A program made the translations under genes and the position numbers. A stretch of 64,000 nucleotides of DNA from Ceratopteris richardii. Taxonomy: Eukaryota > Streptophyta > Polypodiopsida > Polypodiales > Pteridaceae. Positions 1 through 11,273 of the stretch are shown here, piece by piece. Within the stretch, counting starts at the first letter, position 1; the number at the start of each line of letters is the position of its first letter. The notes beneath the pieces were generated by a model. The model ran no database searches, was not told the origin of the DNA, and saw only the letters and a list, made by a program, of their open reading frames with translations. Location of the stretch: positions 188,871,904 through 188,935,903 of the forward strand of contig CM035413.1 of assembly GCA_020310875.1 (NCBI GenBank), in the 5' to 3' direction.

Positions 1-1870
1 CTAGTAGCCAACACTGCACCATAGAACGAAGATACACAAATCACACAGCACAAGACTGTCCATACAATAAGCAAGCGGTTAGGCAAACCTACCCTCAGCC
101 ATACCCTCAACAAGGTAGATACCAGAGTCAATACCCACCACAACAGTATGCTAGGCCTCAACAAACCTACCAACCACAATACCAAAACCAACAAAGGCCT
201 CAGCCTGTGTTAGCACAACAACCCCCTGCCCCAGCTAATGTAATTCCGGTAAAGTATGCAGCTCCAGAAGAGAATTTGAATAGAGCTATAGTGCTAGTAA
301 CACCTTTGCTCTCAGAAAGTGACCCCAGTGATCATAGTTTTGTACCCACATTGATAGCCCCCAGGCTTACTACATGCAGTCTCCTGAACATGGTGAGTCC
401 TACTACAGTGAGGAACCGAGTGAATCTAATTGGGAGCCAGAGTATGCTAATATCATGTATGCAAACCCCAACTCTAGACCCCAACCTAGGCAGGTAAGAC
501 CCCCATTTCCTAGAGGACCATGCTATAGATGTCAGGGAGATCATCTCATTCGTGATTGTCCCTTACCTCCACCTACACAACCCTAGTCAGTGACAATTCA
601 AGGCTTTTGCCAAGATTATGGAAAGGAGCACCTTTTACGAGACTGCCCAAAGAATCCTAATAATATGCCGAAAATCACTCCTATCAATGTCGTAGGGTTA
701 GTTGTAGACTCCACAGGAAGTGTGACGTCCACTACACCAGTGCAAGTGATCACTAGAGCCGAAGCATTGCAACAGAACCAAAGCGTAGGCCAGGAAAAGA
801 GCACAGATGTTAGTGAAACGGAGAGCATGACAAAGAAGAGGACTAGAGCTTGGAGAGATAGTCGTGAAAGAATGAAAAGACAATGGGCAAAGAAAATGAT
901 CGAACTTAAGGAAAGCCTAAGAGAAACGAGAGCCAGGATAACCGAACTCACATCTCAAACTCCCTCTCACACTACCCCACCTCCACCATTCCCAACTCCA
1001 TCCGACCCGCCACCTTCCAACCCGCCTCACCTAATCCCACCACCCCCTAGAGTAGGATCAATCCTAGCAAATCCCACTCCCGAGGACCTAAACATGATGC
1101 TCAAAGCATATCAGGCCAGAATCCAAGCAGGGCCAAACGTAACTGATCATGAAAAGTGCTACCCTAGAGTAGAGTAAGAGCTTGAACGAACTAAAACTTG
1201 TGCTAAGATGGTGGAGCTGGCTCAAACCATGTTTGAAGCCAGTCGCCTCTTTAACATCTCTAGCTCAACTAAGACGCAGTTGCACTTTGAAGGACTATTA
1301 GAAAGAATAGAGAGGCTGATTGCACAATCAGAAAAGGAACCCGACTCTCAACACAAGGACAAGGCAAGTGAAAGTGAAAGCCTTCCTGCCCAGGAAGCCT
1401 ATGTGCCTAACTCTACGGAGCCAGACACATCATCTTCTATGAATCGGTTCACACCCAAATTCCTACGAGAGATTCAAGAAGACAAATGGGCTAAAGAAAG
1501 TGAAGTCCCTCCTCCTATTGAACTTGTGGATGATGCACACGACCAATTCCCACAAGACATCCCATCCATTTATGAGGAGCAGGAGAGCACCCAATCTCAG
1601 AAAAGATTAGACTTTGAGTCTAACTCTCTGCAAGAATTACCCCACTTCACAGGCCCATGGGAAGCTAAGTCTACTTGTATGAGAGCACCCACAGTCATGG
1701 TACGAAATGAGGACTCAGTCATACCTAGGAACACAGAGGTAGTGAAAAACACTAAAGTACAGTGCAACCTCACGTTAGAAGAACTACTCAAAGTGAGGCC
1801 AGAGCTATGGAAACATGTAGCCAAACAAGTACCAGAAATAGCAAAACCTCGTTCCCAGGTAGGGTCCTAG
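1..1870 (+). pseudogene. gag C-terminal part with zinc knuckles (element A)
   Basis: This is the nucleocapsid-like end of gag and the linker to protease. A Q/P/Y-rich stretch is followed by a knuckle at about 521-559 with spacing CX2CX3HX4C (CYRCQGDH start). A second at about 608-646 has its second Cys changed to Tyr; B keeps CQECGKEH there. After the knuckles come a basic, Arg-rich helix-forming segment (about 830-950), a Pro/Thr-rich hinge (960-1060) and a long acidic linker. In-frame stops relative to B include TAG near 583, TAA near 1174 and TAG at 1867, several of them CAG-to-TAG or CAA-to-TAA. A frame change lies near 350. The order matches B gag throughout, so identity is secure; function is lost. 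Confidence 0.85.
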
Positions 1871-1876
1871 AGAACA

Positions 1877-2224
1877 GTGCCAGAAATACCCTTGGACAAG
1901 ATAGGAGACATGAGTGAGGGCAAAGAGGGAAACACATATCTTCCTATCACCCATCAAGGATACACCACCAAGGCCATTCTAGACTCAGGCGCAGGAGTTG
2001 CAATTGCTACCACTTCCCTATGGAAGCGTTGGGGCAAGCCAGCACTCAGGCCCACGAGGATGAAATTGCAAATGGCCGATGGTCACATAGAGAGGCCCTT
2101 AGAGCTGTTAGAAAGAATAACTCTCACCACATGTGGTGTTGAGTTCGAGCATACATTTGCTATATGTGATTTTAGCAAAAATCATGCCTATGAAATGATC
2201 TTGGGACTACCTTTTATGCGATAG
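1877..2224 (+). pseudogene. retropepsin domain 1, PR1 (element A)
   Basis: This aspartic protease domain lies between gag and RT, the usual place in Ty3/gypsy pol. The catalytic motif is LDSGAG (Asp codon at 1982-1984), followed about 75 residues later by the hydrophobic-hydrophobic-Gly motif in MILGLPFM, the LGxPF form I associate with Athila/Tat-type plant proteases. The open stretch is 115 codons and ends in TAG at 2222-2224, where B has CAG. The domain would cleave the Gag-Pol polyprotein. A second, differently typed protease-like domain follows the integrase in the same element (see 5990-7627). Confidence 0.8.
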
Positions 2225-4564
2225 TTGCAAGTGGTACAGGACTGGGGAACCAATTCCTTGTACCTGCAACACTTAGGTGTCACGACCAAAGTGAATCTCA
2301 AAGATTACTCTCATAGAGATGTCCCTCCTATCCAATGGAATCCCATCCATAGAGCCAAAGATGATACGGAATTAGTGCATTCCATAGGATCAGGATCCTC
2401 ATGGATGCATGAAGACACCCACTTATGGATGTGCAAAGTAGCAGTAGAAGAAGAGAAGAGAGAAGAAGCCAGAGAGATAGGTGCAAAAGAAACACGTAGA
2501 TCAATTCAAGACCCAGCCTGTGCACCTTTAGTCTTTCCTGACGAAGAATTTGAGCCTCATGGCTGGGCAGAAATCTTAGCAACAATGGATGTAGCCATCA
2601 ATGAAGAACAATGGACACCTCACTGTGATGAAGATGGCTATGACATTTCAGTCTTCTCCATAGAGCCAATCATGGGAGAGGCAGTGTTAGAAGAGTGTGA
2701 ACCTAGCCCTGATGCGTTTGAGGATGCAAGTGACTCCGATCTAGAGTCAATCATTATGGACCCACCTTTTGCATCAGATGAAGAATACTTCTTTGAGGTA
2801 GAATTTCAACCCCAGAGGCATGGAGAGCTTACAAATGATGTAAGGCTAGCCACACATGTGACCCCGAAGGAAGAAGGAAAGAAAAGAAAGAAGAGAGAAG
2901 TCACACCAGACGAGGAAGAATCTTTGTTTGAGGTCGCGGGAAATTTTAAGAAGTATGAGATAGATGACAGGAGAGTCATGATCAGAATGCCTAAACGAGA
3001 GGCGCAATCAGGGGAGGCCTATGATAACAAAGAAACCACCAAGAAAATAGTGGTAGCCATGGAAGAAGGAGAAGAGAGATGCACGTACATAGGCCATGAC
3101 CTGATGGAAGACGAAGAGCACGAATTGAAAGCCTTGCTAAGAGAGTACAAAGATGTATTAACTTGGAGTTACAAGGACCTGAAAGGTGTAGACCCTGACA
3201 TATGCTCACATACGATACCCATGACTTCAGAGGCTAGGCCCTCTAAGCAAAAGCCATACACATACAATGACAACTATGCGGCCAAGATCAAGGAAGAGAT
3301 AGATCGCTTGGTTGAAGTTGAATTTATCTATGAAATTGAGCATACTGAGTGGGTATCCCCCATCGTAGTGGTGCCCAAGAAAAATGGAAAGTTGCGTGTA
3401 TGCATTAACTTAAAGAAGGTCAATGCAGCCACAATTCGAGATAACTATCCACTTCCTATCACAGAGCATCTCTTAGAAAGAGTAGCAGGCAAGGAAGTGT
3501 ACAGCTTCCTTGATGGATTTTCGGGCTACAATCAAGTAGCCATAGCTCCAGAAGATCAGCATAAGACAGCTTTTGCCACTGAATGGGGCATTTTTGCCTT
3601 TAGAGTAATGCCATTTGGGCTTACCAATGCACCAGCTACCTTCCAGAGGCTGATGTGCCATGTATTTAAAGAGTTCCTGAGGAAGAACTTGGAAGTCTAT
3701 GTTGATGATCTTTGTGCTCATTCCAACATTAGACAAACCCATATTCCTGAACTCAGACAAATCTTTGACAAATGTAGAGAATATCAAGTCTGCCTGAACC
3801 CAGAAAAGTATGTTTTTATGGTCAGGCAAGGCAAGATTCTAGGACACATAGTGTCAAAGAATGGCATATCCACTGATGAAGAGAAAGTGAGAGCCACAGC
3901 GGAGCTACCTAGGCCAAAGAATGTCAAGGAAGTACAAGCTTTCATGGGGCGTTGTGGTTATTACCGACGGTTTATACACATGTATGCCATCATAGCAAAG
4001 CCCTTGTATGGACTTTTGACTAACTTTGAGTGGACTGATGAGTGTGAAAATTCCTTCAATGAGCTTAAACGACGATTATGTTCAGCCCCAATCTTGACTA
4101 CACCAGATTGGAATAAACCCTTTCATGTTCATGTGGATGCATCCAATTAGGCTATTGGATGTGTACTCGCACAACCTATTGGTGAAGGTAATATGGATCT
4201 CCCAATTGCCTATGCCAGTAGACAATTGAATGCAGCTGAATGAAATTACACCACTACTGAGAGAGAAGGCTTAGGCATGGTATACGCAGTTAAGAAGTTT
4301 AGACACTATTTGCTTGCAAATAAGTTTAAATTTTTTATTGACCATCAAGCATTGTTATATCTGGTGAACAAGCCATGCAATACAGGTAGATTAGTAAGAT
4401 GGTTTCTCTTATTAATGGAGTATGAGTTTGAGGTTGTAGTGAGGAAAGGTAAGACTCACTTGAGAGCAGACCGTCTCTCTAGGCTCACATCTGGAGAAGC
4501 CCCACAAGGAGTGTCAGATGACCTTCCTGATGCTTACTTGTTTAATTTGGAAGTGGTGCCATAG
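2225..4564 (+). pseudogene. reverse transcriptase and RNase H (element A)
   Basis: An acidic spacer of about 300 residues follows PR1. RT then starts near 3110. Visible motifs are SPIVVVPKKNGKLRVCINL (about 3357), FLDGFSGYNQV, FATEWGIFAFRVMPFGL, and the catalytic box YVDD (about 3699-3710). RNase H follows: FHVHVDASN with its first Asp near 4137, then the hydrophobic core and ADRLSRL at the end. The frame is interrupted by TAG at 4148-4150, a TGA near 4241, and TAG at 4562-4564. The RT core is otherwise uninterrupted for 641 codons, so it probably died recently. This would copy element RNA into cDNA from the tRNA-Asp primer. Confidence 0.9.
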
Positions 4565-5953
4565 TGGGCTAATCCATTAGTGCCAGTATTGACATACGCG
4601 CCTAACCACCCAGTAATAAACACACAGGATAGAGAGGTAGTAAAAGCCCAAAAGTATCACATCATGGCAGGTAGTATGTACAAGCACACAGATCAAGGGA
4701 TCTTGGCTTGTTGTGTGGAAGAGGATGAGTACGCTAAATGGTTGCAATTAGCACATGTAGGTGCATTAGAGCAACACTACTCAAAGCAACGAACCCTACA
4801 GACACTAAGGAGACTCGGAGTGCATTGGCTGACTATGGAAGCTGATGTCCAAAAGTTGTGCAAGGAATGCCCAATCTGTTGCACTAAACCACCTGTGGAA
4901 CATGCCACTCTTTATCAAGTATCCATAGTGTCAGATTGGAGTGAACCACTAGTATCCTTCCTAAGGACGAAAACATTCCCTCAAGATATGACCCTGACTA
5001 GACAAAGAAGTCTAGAACAAGAAGCCCTAGATTACTCACTCATTGGTGATAATTTATACAAGTGTGGTAAAGATGGTTACCTGAGACTATGTGTCCATGA
5101 GAGTGAATATCTCAAGATCTTGGAAACTGCTCACCAAGGTGTAGCAGGAGGACACTTTGGACCAAATCGGGTGATCAAGGCAATACTATTTGTGGGCTTT
5201 TGGTGGCCGACCCTTCACATGGATGCACATGCCTATGTGAAACGGTGTGATGTCTGTCAGAGAACTCAGTATCCTATATGCAAAGATGAAATGCCACTGA
5301 AACCTATGATGGGTGGACGAGCATTCTCTAAGTGGGGAATAGACTTTGTAGGTCCTATAAATCCCCCACCTAAGGGTTCTCATGCAGAGTATATCATTGT
5401 TGCTATGGACTATCTAACCAAATGGGTAGAGGTAAAAGCCACAACGAAGAACGATGCTCAAACAACAGCTAAGTTCTTATTTGAGAATGTGTTCACCAGA
5501 TACGGGTTACCTATATAGCTAGTCAGTGACAGAGGCACTCACTTCTTGAATGAAGTTATTGAAAATCTGCTCCAAGAATTTTTGGTAGTACATAAGAAGT
5601 CTGCCCCCTATCACCCTCAAGCAAATGGCCAGGCTGAGAGCACCAATAAGATCTTATGCAATGTACTGACGAAATTAGTGAACAATAAACGCTCTGATTG
5701 GGACAAACAACTACACCACGCTGTTTGGGCATACCGAGTCGCCTACGAAACGGTACTCCAAGCCACCCCCTTTCAGATGGTATTTGGCAAAAATGTAGTG
5801 CTTCCGTTGGACTTGTTAATACCTACATTGAAAGTAGCACAAGAGCTTGAATGGACGGGTCATGAACTCTCCTCTAGACTTTTTGACCTTAAACGATTAG
5901 GAGAAACAAGACTGAGGGCGGCTGCAGGGATATATGCAGCTAAGAAACGTTAG
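4565..5953 (+). pseudogene. integrase with two tandem H2C2 zinc domains (element A)
   Basis: Two related segments of about 80 residues precede the catalytic core. The first has AHVGALEQH (about 4750) and ends in CPICC; the second has AHQGVAGGH (about 5129) and ends in CDVCQRT. Both share the order YHIM/YSLI, MYK/LYK, EYAK/EYLK, then H-x6-H and CxxC. The catalytic core shows GIDFVGP (Asp 5342-5344), VSDRGTHF (Asp 5528-5530) and QAEST (Glu about 5636), giving D,D35E spacing between the last two. Stops interrupt at 5516-5518 (TAG) and 5951-5953 (TAG where B has CAG). The protein would insert cDNA into the chromosome. Confidence 0.87.
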
Positions 5954-5989
5954 AAGGCATACTTTCATGCCCACGTTAAGGATAAAGGT

Positions 5990-7627
5990 TTGAAGGCAGG
6001 CGACCTAGTACTAGTATATACTTTGAAACAACATGCGAGGAAACTAGAGAAGAGAGGCTATGGACCCATGATCATTAATAGAATCTCAACAAGTGGAGCA
6101 GTGCAACTAGCCACATTAGAAGGCGATATTCTCCCGAGCTACATAAGCGGATGCAGAGTCAAGTTATATCAGGAACCTCTGACGGAAGAGATGATAAGTC
6201 GACTCAACACTGCTAAGAAACGCAGAGAAGAAGAAAAACGAATTTGCGAAGAAGCTCAAGCAGAAGCATTGGAACGCATCCGGAGAATGAAGTTGAGAAG
6301 ACAGGGTAGAGAGCAACCTAGGACAGATGCATATGCAGATCAAGGATATCATGTGGCTATGTGTGAAGTTTCAGGTGTTAGCTCTCATAGGATAATTGAT
6401 CGACGTCCTTTTATCACCTTAGAGATAGGACAAGGAAAGGGTGCAAGGACTGTAAGAGCCTTGATTGACTCAGGTGCAGCCACTAGTGTTGTTAAATTTT
6501 CGTACTGTCAAGAGTTGAAATTAATTGTCAATCCTATAGAAGCATATCTCATAGGATTGGGAGGTGTGGAAACCCCTTGCATGGGCGAGGTGGAACTTCC
6601 CCTCTATATTCAAGATGAAGTAATGACAGTCAAAGTACTAGTGTGTCAAGATGAGGACCTCACTGAGCCTCTTGTCTTGGGTCAAGATTGGATCTATGAT
6701 CATGCAGTCAACTTAAACCTAAGAAGTGGACTTCTTCAGTTTTGGGTCAATGAGGAACGCATTACGATCGAGTTAGGAAATGAAGCACTCAAGGAATTAG
6801 GCAAGGCACCCACTCCTGGTCCTTCCAGGAGTACACATGAAGATGACCATGCTATTCTTGTCCAAAACTGTGTGATGCAGAGGGATGATTGTCTCAACAA
6901 GGAAGTTAAGGATACGATGGAACTCCCTTCTTTTTCAAAAGCCACAGGGATGCAGCAACCTAAAGCGGATCAAATGCAGGAGCAGCAAACTACTTATGCT
7001 CGAGGCGCAAAGAAAATACGACGCACGGTGTCTCAACCACCAAAACAAGCATGGGTACGAAAAAGCAAGCATCCTATTACGGTCAAGCCACAACAACTGG
7101 CTCAACTTCCTATTAGTGATCAACAACACGACACTAATAAGAAGTCCTCCAAAAATCCTTCTGTGAAAGTGAAGTCTATCTGGGTACCCAAGAAGTCAAT
7201 GAAGGCTCGCCCACAATCAAGACAAATTTGGGTGCCTAAGGCTTGTTTGCCGGCTCAAATAGCTACACCGAGACCACACCCTGTTCAACATAGTTCACTC
7301 ACTCGAACAGTTGTTACCCACTTGTATTCAATACACACAAACACACATTGGCCCATGAGCACGAGTAGAATCACTTGTGAATGGGTCCCTAAAAAGCCTC
7401 ATTTCCAAGCAGACACTCTTATGAAGCTCTCCAGAGTCTCCAAACAATCAAAACAAAGTGCCATCCATCATGTTTGGCAAGCCAAACCTTGTAACAAACC
7501 ATCTGACCTATTTGTAAAACCACGTCCACTTACTAACTGCATCCACAATGCACCCGACCCCCAATTAGCTCATAGGCATTCAGTATCAGCTAACCACACT
7601 TCACACTCACATCCATGCAAGCACTAA
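5990..7627 (+). CDS. integrase C-terminus, second protease-like domain (PR2) and WVPK-repeat tail (element A)
   Basis: This is an uninterrupted frame of 545 codons. It starts with a GPY/F-like integrase C-terminal module (KLEKRGYGPMIINR, about 6035), then a charged helical segment. Next comes a domain with ALIDSGAATS (Asp at 6467-6469) and about 65 residues later PLVLGQDWI: the D-S-G and hydrophobic-hydrophobic-Gly signatures of a retropepsin, in the LGxDW form I associate with chromovirus-type proteases. The tail repeats a short motif: WVRK (about 7052), WVPK (about 7179, 7228, 7380) and VWQAK (about 7469). I see no chromodomain. PR2 as an active protease is inference; the domain match is by motif only. 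Translation would normally come from the upstream pol frame, so the listed start is not a real initiator. Confidence 0.75.
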   Translation: MKAGDLVLVYTLKQHARKLEKRGYGPMIINRISTSGAVQLATLEGDILPSYISGCRVKLYQEPLTEEMISRLNTAKKRREEEKRICEEAQAEALERIRRMKLRRQGREQPRTDAYADQGYHVAMCEVSGVSSHRIIDRRPFITLEIGQGKGARTVRALIDSGAATSVVKFSYCQELKLIVNPIEAYLIGLGGVETPCMGEVELPLYIQDEVMTVKVLVCQDEDLTEPLVLGQDWIYDHAVNLNLRSGLLQFWVNEERITIELGNEALKELGKAPTPGPSRSTHEDDHAILVQNCVMQRDDCLNKEVKDTMELPSFSKATGMQQPKADQMQEQQTTYARGAKKIRRTVSQPPKQAWVRKSKHPITVKPQQLAQLPISDQQHDTNKKSSKNPSVKVKSIWVPKKSMKARPQSRQIWVPKACLPAQIATPRPHPVQHSSLTRTVVTHLYSIHTNTHWPMSTSRITCEWVPKKPHFQADTLMKLSRVSKQSKQSAIHHVWQAKPCNKPSDLFVKPRPLTNCIHNAPDPQLAHRHSVSANHTSHSHPCKH

Positions 7628-7720
7628 CTAACCAACTAACTACATCACAATTCATCAAGTTAATGTTGTAACGGGGACACAATGTCATTTTGTGTCCATT
7701 GCAATGTTAACAATCATTCA

Positions 7721-7733
7721 TATATTCTCACAG
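7721..7733 (+). promoter_or_regulatory. candidate 3' splice site before 3' reading frame (element A)
   Basis: A pyrimidine-rich ATATTCTCACAG ends 23 bases before the ATG at 7756. The same ATATTCTCACAG lies 22 bases before the equivalent ATG in element B (acceptor AG 23346-23347), although flanking bases differ. Retention in a diverged stretch suggests function as an acceptor for a spliced RNA encoding the 3' frame. Not proven. Confidence 0.45.
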
Positions 7734-7755
7734 AACCGGCAGTGATTTCTGCAAC

Positions 7756-10700
7756 ATGGCTGACGCTGCGGGAACAAGCTCTCAAACAGGAACGAGCCAG
7801 CAAGTGGTGGACTTAGACAGTTTACCCGTTTTGCCTGAGACAAATGAAAGACTAGAAGAATTGCAGGCCATCAAAATCATACCTATTGCGGACCCTCCCA
7901 ATGGCCATACCATGCCCGTAGGAAAAGCTTCCCACTGGTTTAGTGAAGTGGCAGGACCTTTGGGAGAGGGAACATACCTATGGGAATCAGAGTTGGACTT
8001 CAATGGGAAGCCAGGTAAATACCATTTCTTTACAAGGGAATTAAAGAAGTTACAAAATGCAGAAGGTCTACGTCCGGTATGGGAGAAGGCAGGATTGAGT
8101 GCATACTTCAGTTCCCGGCTCCCAAAGCCTGACTTCATGCGATGCTACTATCTCATCAACACCTTGACTCCAAACAAGAACCCAAAAGGCGCAAGCTCAT
8201 TTGTGCTTCCATCTCTGACAAAGGAAATGAGCTCAAGAGGTTTAGGCTATCAAACAACTTGGTGAGAGAGGCCCTAGATATGCGCGGAATGCATATTCCA
8301 ACAAAGAAGGAGACCCTAGTGCCTGATTACATGAAGAATCGAAGCCTCACCAAGCTCAAGGACATGGTGGCCATGACGCCTAATATTGCAATCCACCTTC
8401 GCATGTGCATGCAACACTTTGCTTTTCCTACCCAAGATAGATTCACCATGCCACCCAAAAAGATATGGTTTAGTTTGTATCTGGCAGAGACACAGAGCCT
8501 TACCATCAACTTACCCCACTGGATAATTGACCAGATACACCTAGCCCACAAACGATGGCCGTGGAAGCATGTTTTATATGGATGTTGTGCTCTGACTAGA
8601 ATCATTTATAGGTGTTTGGCTTATGACATCCCTATTCAACGGGCCCTGATGTGGAATCGAGTAGAGCAGTTTAGAGGCAGGACGTCCACTGGACCCCCTT
8701 CTAAGAAGATGAGAGGAACTGTCCAAGTCCCTTGTGCTCAACCACGTGGAGCCACCCTAACACCGGATGTTACCCCTCCACCCCGAAGAGTCCGGCCATT
8801 CACACTCCGACTTCCAAGACGCAGCACCGATGGTCCTAACTTGATATTTCCTCCCATCCCAACCGATCGTGAATTTACCGGTGGTGCACCTTTGGAAGAA
8901 CTCACGAATGAAGACTTCGAACAATTGTTACAAGATGTAGAGCTAGAGGCAGAAGAGGCACAACAAGTGGAGAATGTGCAAACGCAGGCAACAACCTCCC
9001 AGGTACCTGTTACCACAGTTGAAACGGATGAAGAGGATGATGAAGATGAAGAACAGGAGGAAGATGAGGAGGATTATGATCAAGAGCATCAAGATGAGCA
9101 ACAAGAAGTGCCAGAACTTGTAGGTGCACCTGCATACACAGCTCAGCTACAAAGGTTATACGATACAATCAAAGCAGTACAAGAAAGGCATCAACTCTCT
9201 CTTGTGTCAGGCCAAGCTTTGATGCAAGAAATGCTATCAGATGATGGGGTGGATCAACATTTTATTGACACCCTCAAATTAGTGTCGGAATCTTTAGGAG
9301 TTCCGGAGGCTGTCCACACAGCAGTCCGCCAGTCCGTGAGGTATGACAAACGCAGAGTTGACACATTACCACGAGCAAGTAAGACTATCAGGATACCCGT
9401 CACAGAACAAGAAGTAACCATTGAAACCACAGCTACCCCCACCACCACCATTGACCTCTCTGCTGAAACCTTCGTTCAGACATCACCCATCTCACCCCAG
9501 CACCCCCCATCACCACCTTCTCCACCCCCACCACCACCTCCCACCATGGAAGAAACGGCAGTCATCACCTCTACCTTCACTTATAACCCAACCTCATTCT
9601 CATTTCGAGAACCCACCTCACAAGACACCCTCTTCTCTTCCATCACCAATCCCTTGTACACTTCAACCCTTCTGTCCTCTGAATCCATAATTGGCCATCC
9701 CATAATTCCAAGTGTGGTTGGAAACCCTACACCCACAGAAGGCACCCTGTGTTTCCCAGCCTATCCCCCAATACGGATACCTCCATTCCATGACCCTCAC
9801 TTCCCATCTGTCCCCTACACCTCATTCACCCTACCGCACCACCCCAACAACCATCCTTCGTGGCGCAGTCCATCAGCACTCCAATGTTTCAGAGGCACAT
9901 TTCCCCGATGTTCGCAACAACATCAATCTACACGAACACCACACTCACTTCACCTACCATACCAACCTACATGGTAGCCCCGGTACACACCACTCTGTCT
10001 GACCCAATGGACATTTCACCCACCACAGCACCTCTCCCCACAATTCCACCCTCTCCCCCTCCACTACCCCCCACCTCACCACTCAACACATCATTGGCAG
10101 ACAGAGCATTCACTACCTCCCTTCCCATTCCCACTTCCCCTGCATTCCAAACTTTCCCCCTTGCATCTCATAATGTAAATATCACATTTAATACATTACT
10201 TCAGTGTGCACATCAACTACAACAAGAATACCATCAATTGGAAGAACGCAATGCTGCCCTCCAGGCAGAATCTTGGCACCTACAGGCTAGAGTTAACACT
10301 TTAGAAGCTGATTACCAAACGCTTCTAACCGAACGTACCACTTTACAGCAAGCTCACTCAGAATTGGAATAAAAAATATCGACGGTGGATGATACAGCAG
10401 TCAAGGAACTGGAAACTGTGCTCCAGGCGCAAATGATATCTAATGCTACACTCAGACGCAACCTGGGGCTATTAAGGAAGCATATGGCAGCAGCATTGGA
10501 AGAAAACAAGCGGCTTCAACAACAAAACCAAGATAATTTTGAAGCAGCTATGGAAGGAACTGCAGGAGCAACCATTAGCCCTACCAAGTATAGAGCAGTC
10601 CCCTCAGAAGACATTCGCATCTTACTCGAGGAACATGCAAATTTCTTGGAGTCATATGAAAAGCTAGAGGCTGAATGTGTGGACCTTAAGAAGCAAATAG

Positions 10701-11273
10701 CCAGTGCCCCCTCAGCTCAACAGGAGCCGATAATCTTGCAACACTCTATAGAAGAATTAGAGACCCTCCGGAAGCAGGTGGCAGAACTCAAAGCACACCT
10801 CTTACCATATGAAAGGCCACCCTCGCCAACTAAAGAACCCGAACCTGAAACAGTAGTGGAAATCCCAGTCGATGACAGCTATGAAGAGCCATACGAGCTG
10901 ATGCCAACACCCGGCAGTCAGGTAACAGAGGAAGGACAGGACACTTTAGAAATTGGAGTTCCCGATTGGGTTAAAAGGATCGAGAAAGTGGGAAAGACAC
11001 ATGATGATCGCGTTGCCGTGCAAATTCAATCTCTCACAAATCTGGAAGAAACTGTCCTTCGATCTTCTTACTTTCAGAACCTATCCCACCAACAGTTGAT
11101 CACAACATCAGAGCCGCAATACATGCCTTACTTTGTCTTGCTACATGATTATAACGTAGAAGTTAAAAGACATACAGGGAAGGATCCCTCATTCGCCACT
11201 CAATTTGAGCCCGAGGACTTACTGGCAGATGCACGTGCTCGCTCGATCTTCCAACCTAATTGGCGTGCACGTC
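7756..11273 (+). pseudogene. 3' reading frame (ORF3) of unknown function, part 1 (element A)
   Basis: I do not recognise the family. ATG at 7756 starts MADAAGTSS, matching MADTAGTSS of B. Order: globular N-terminal region of about 330 residues (GHTMPV, HWFSEVAGPLGEGTY, MPPKKIWFSLYLA, LPHWIIDQIHLAH, VLYGCCALTRI); a basic patch PPSKKMRG; an acidic run (about 9020-9110); a helical APAYTAQL segment; a Pro/Ser/Thr-rich region (about 9430-10150); a long coiled coil (about 10190-10560); and the start of a conserved C-terminal domain. No signal peptide or transmembrane segment is evident, so I do not call it an envelope protein. Lesions: a one-base loss near 8218, a frame change near 9850 and TAA at 10369. 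Element B interrupts it after 11273. Confidence 0.75.
11269..11273 (+). repeat. target-site duplication ACGTC, left copy (element B)
   Basis: ACGTC precedes the 5' LTR and recurs at 28171-28175 after the 3' LTR. Five bases is normal for Ty3/gypsy integration. Confidence 0.9.

Larger units (their letters stand above)
1..11273 (+). mobile_element. Ty3/gypsy element A, left part (5' end outside window)
   Basis: Gag zinc-knuckle region, protease, RT, RNase H, integrase, a second protease-like domain and a separate 3' reading frame follow in one direction. The element is entered in gag at base 1, so its 5' LTR, PBS and gag start are outside the window. It is cut at 11273 by element B and resumes at 28176, ending in its 3' LTR at 29553. 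Pol is roughly 95% identical by eye to the same region of B (15630-22350), so A and B belong to one family, but similarity falls sharply after about 6735. Many reading-frame stops are CAG-to-TAG relative to B. Confidence 0.93.
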
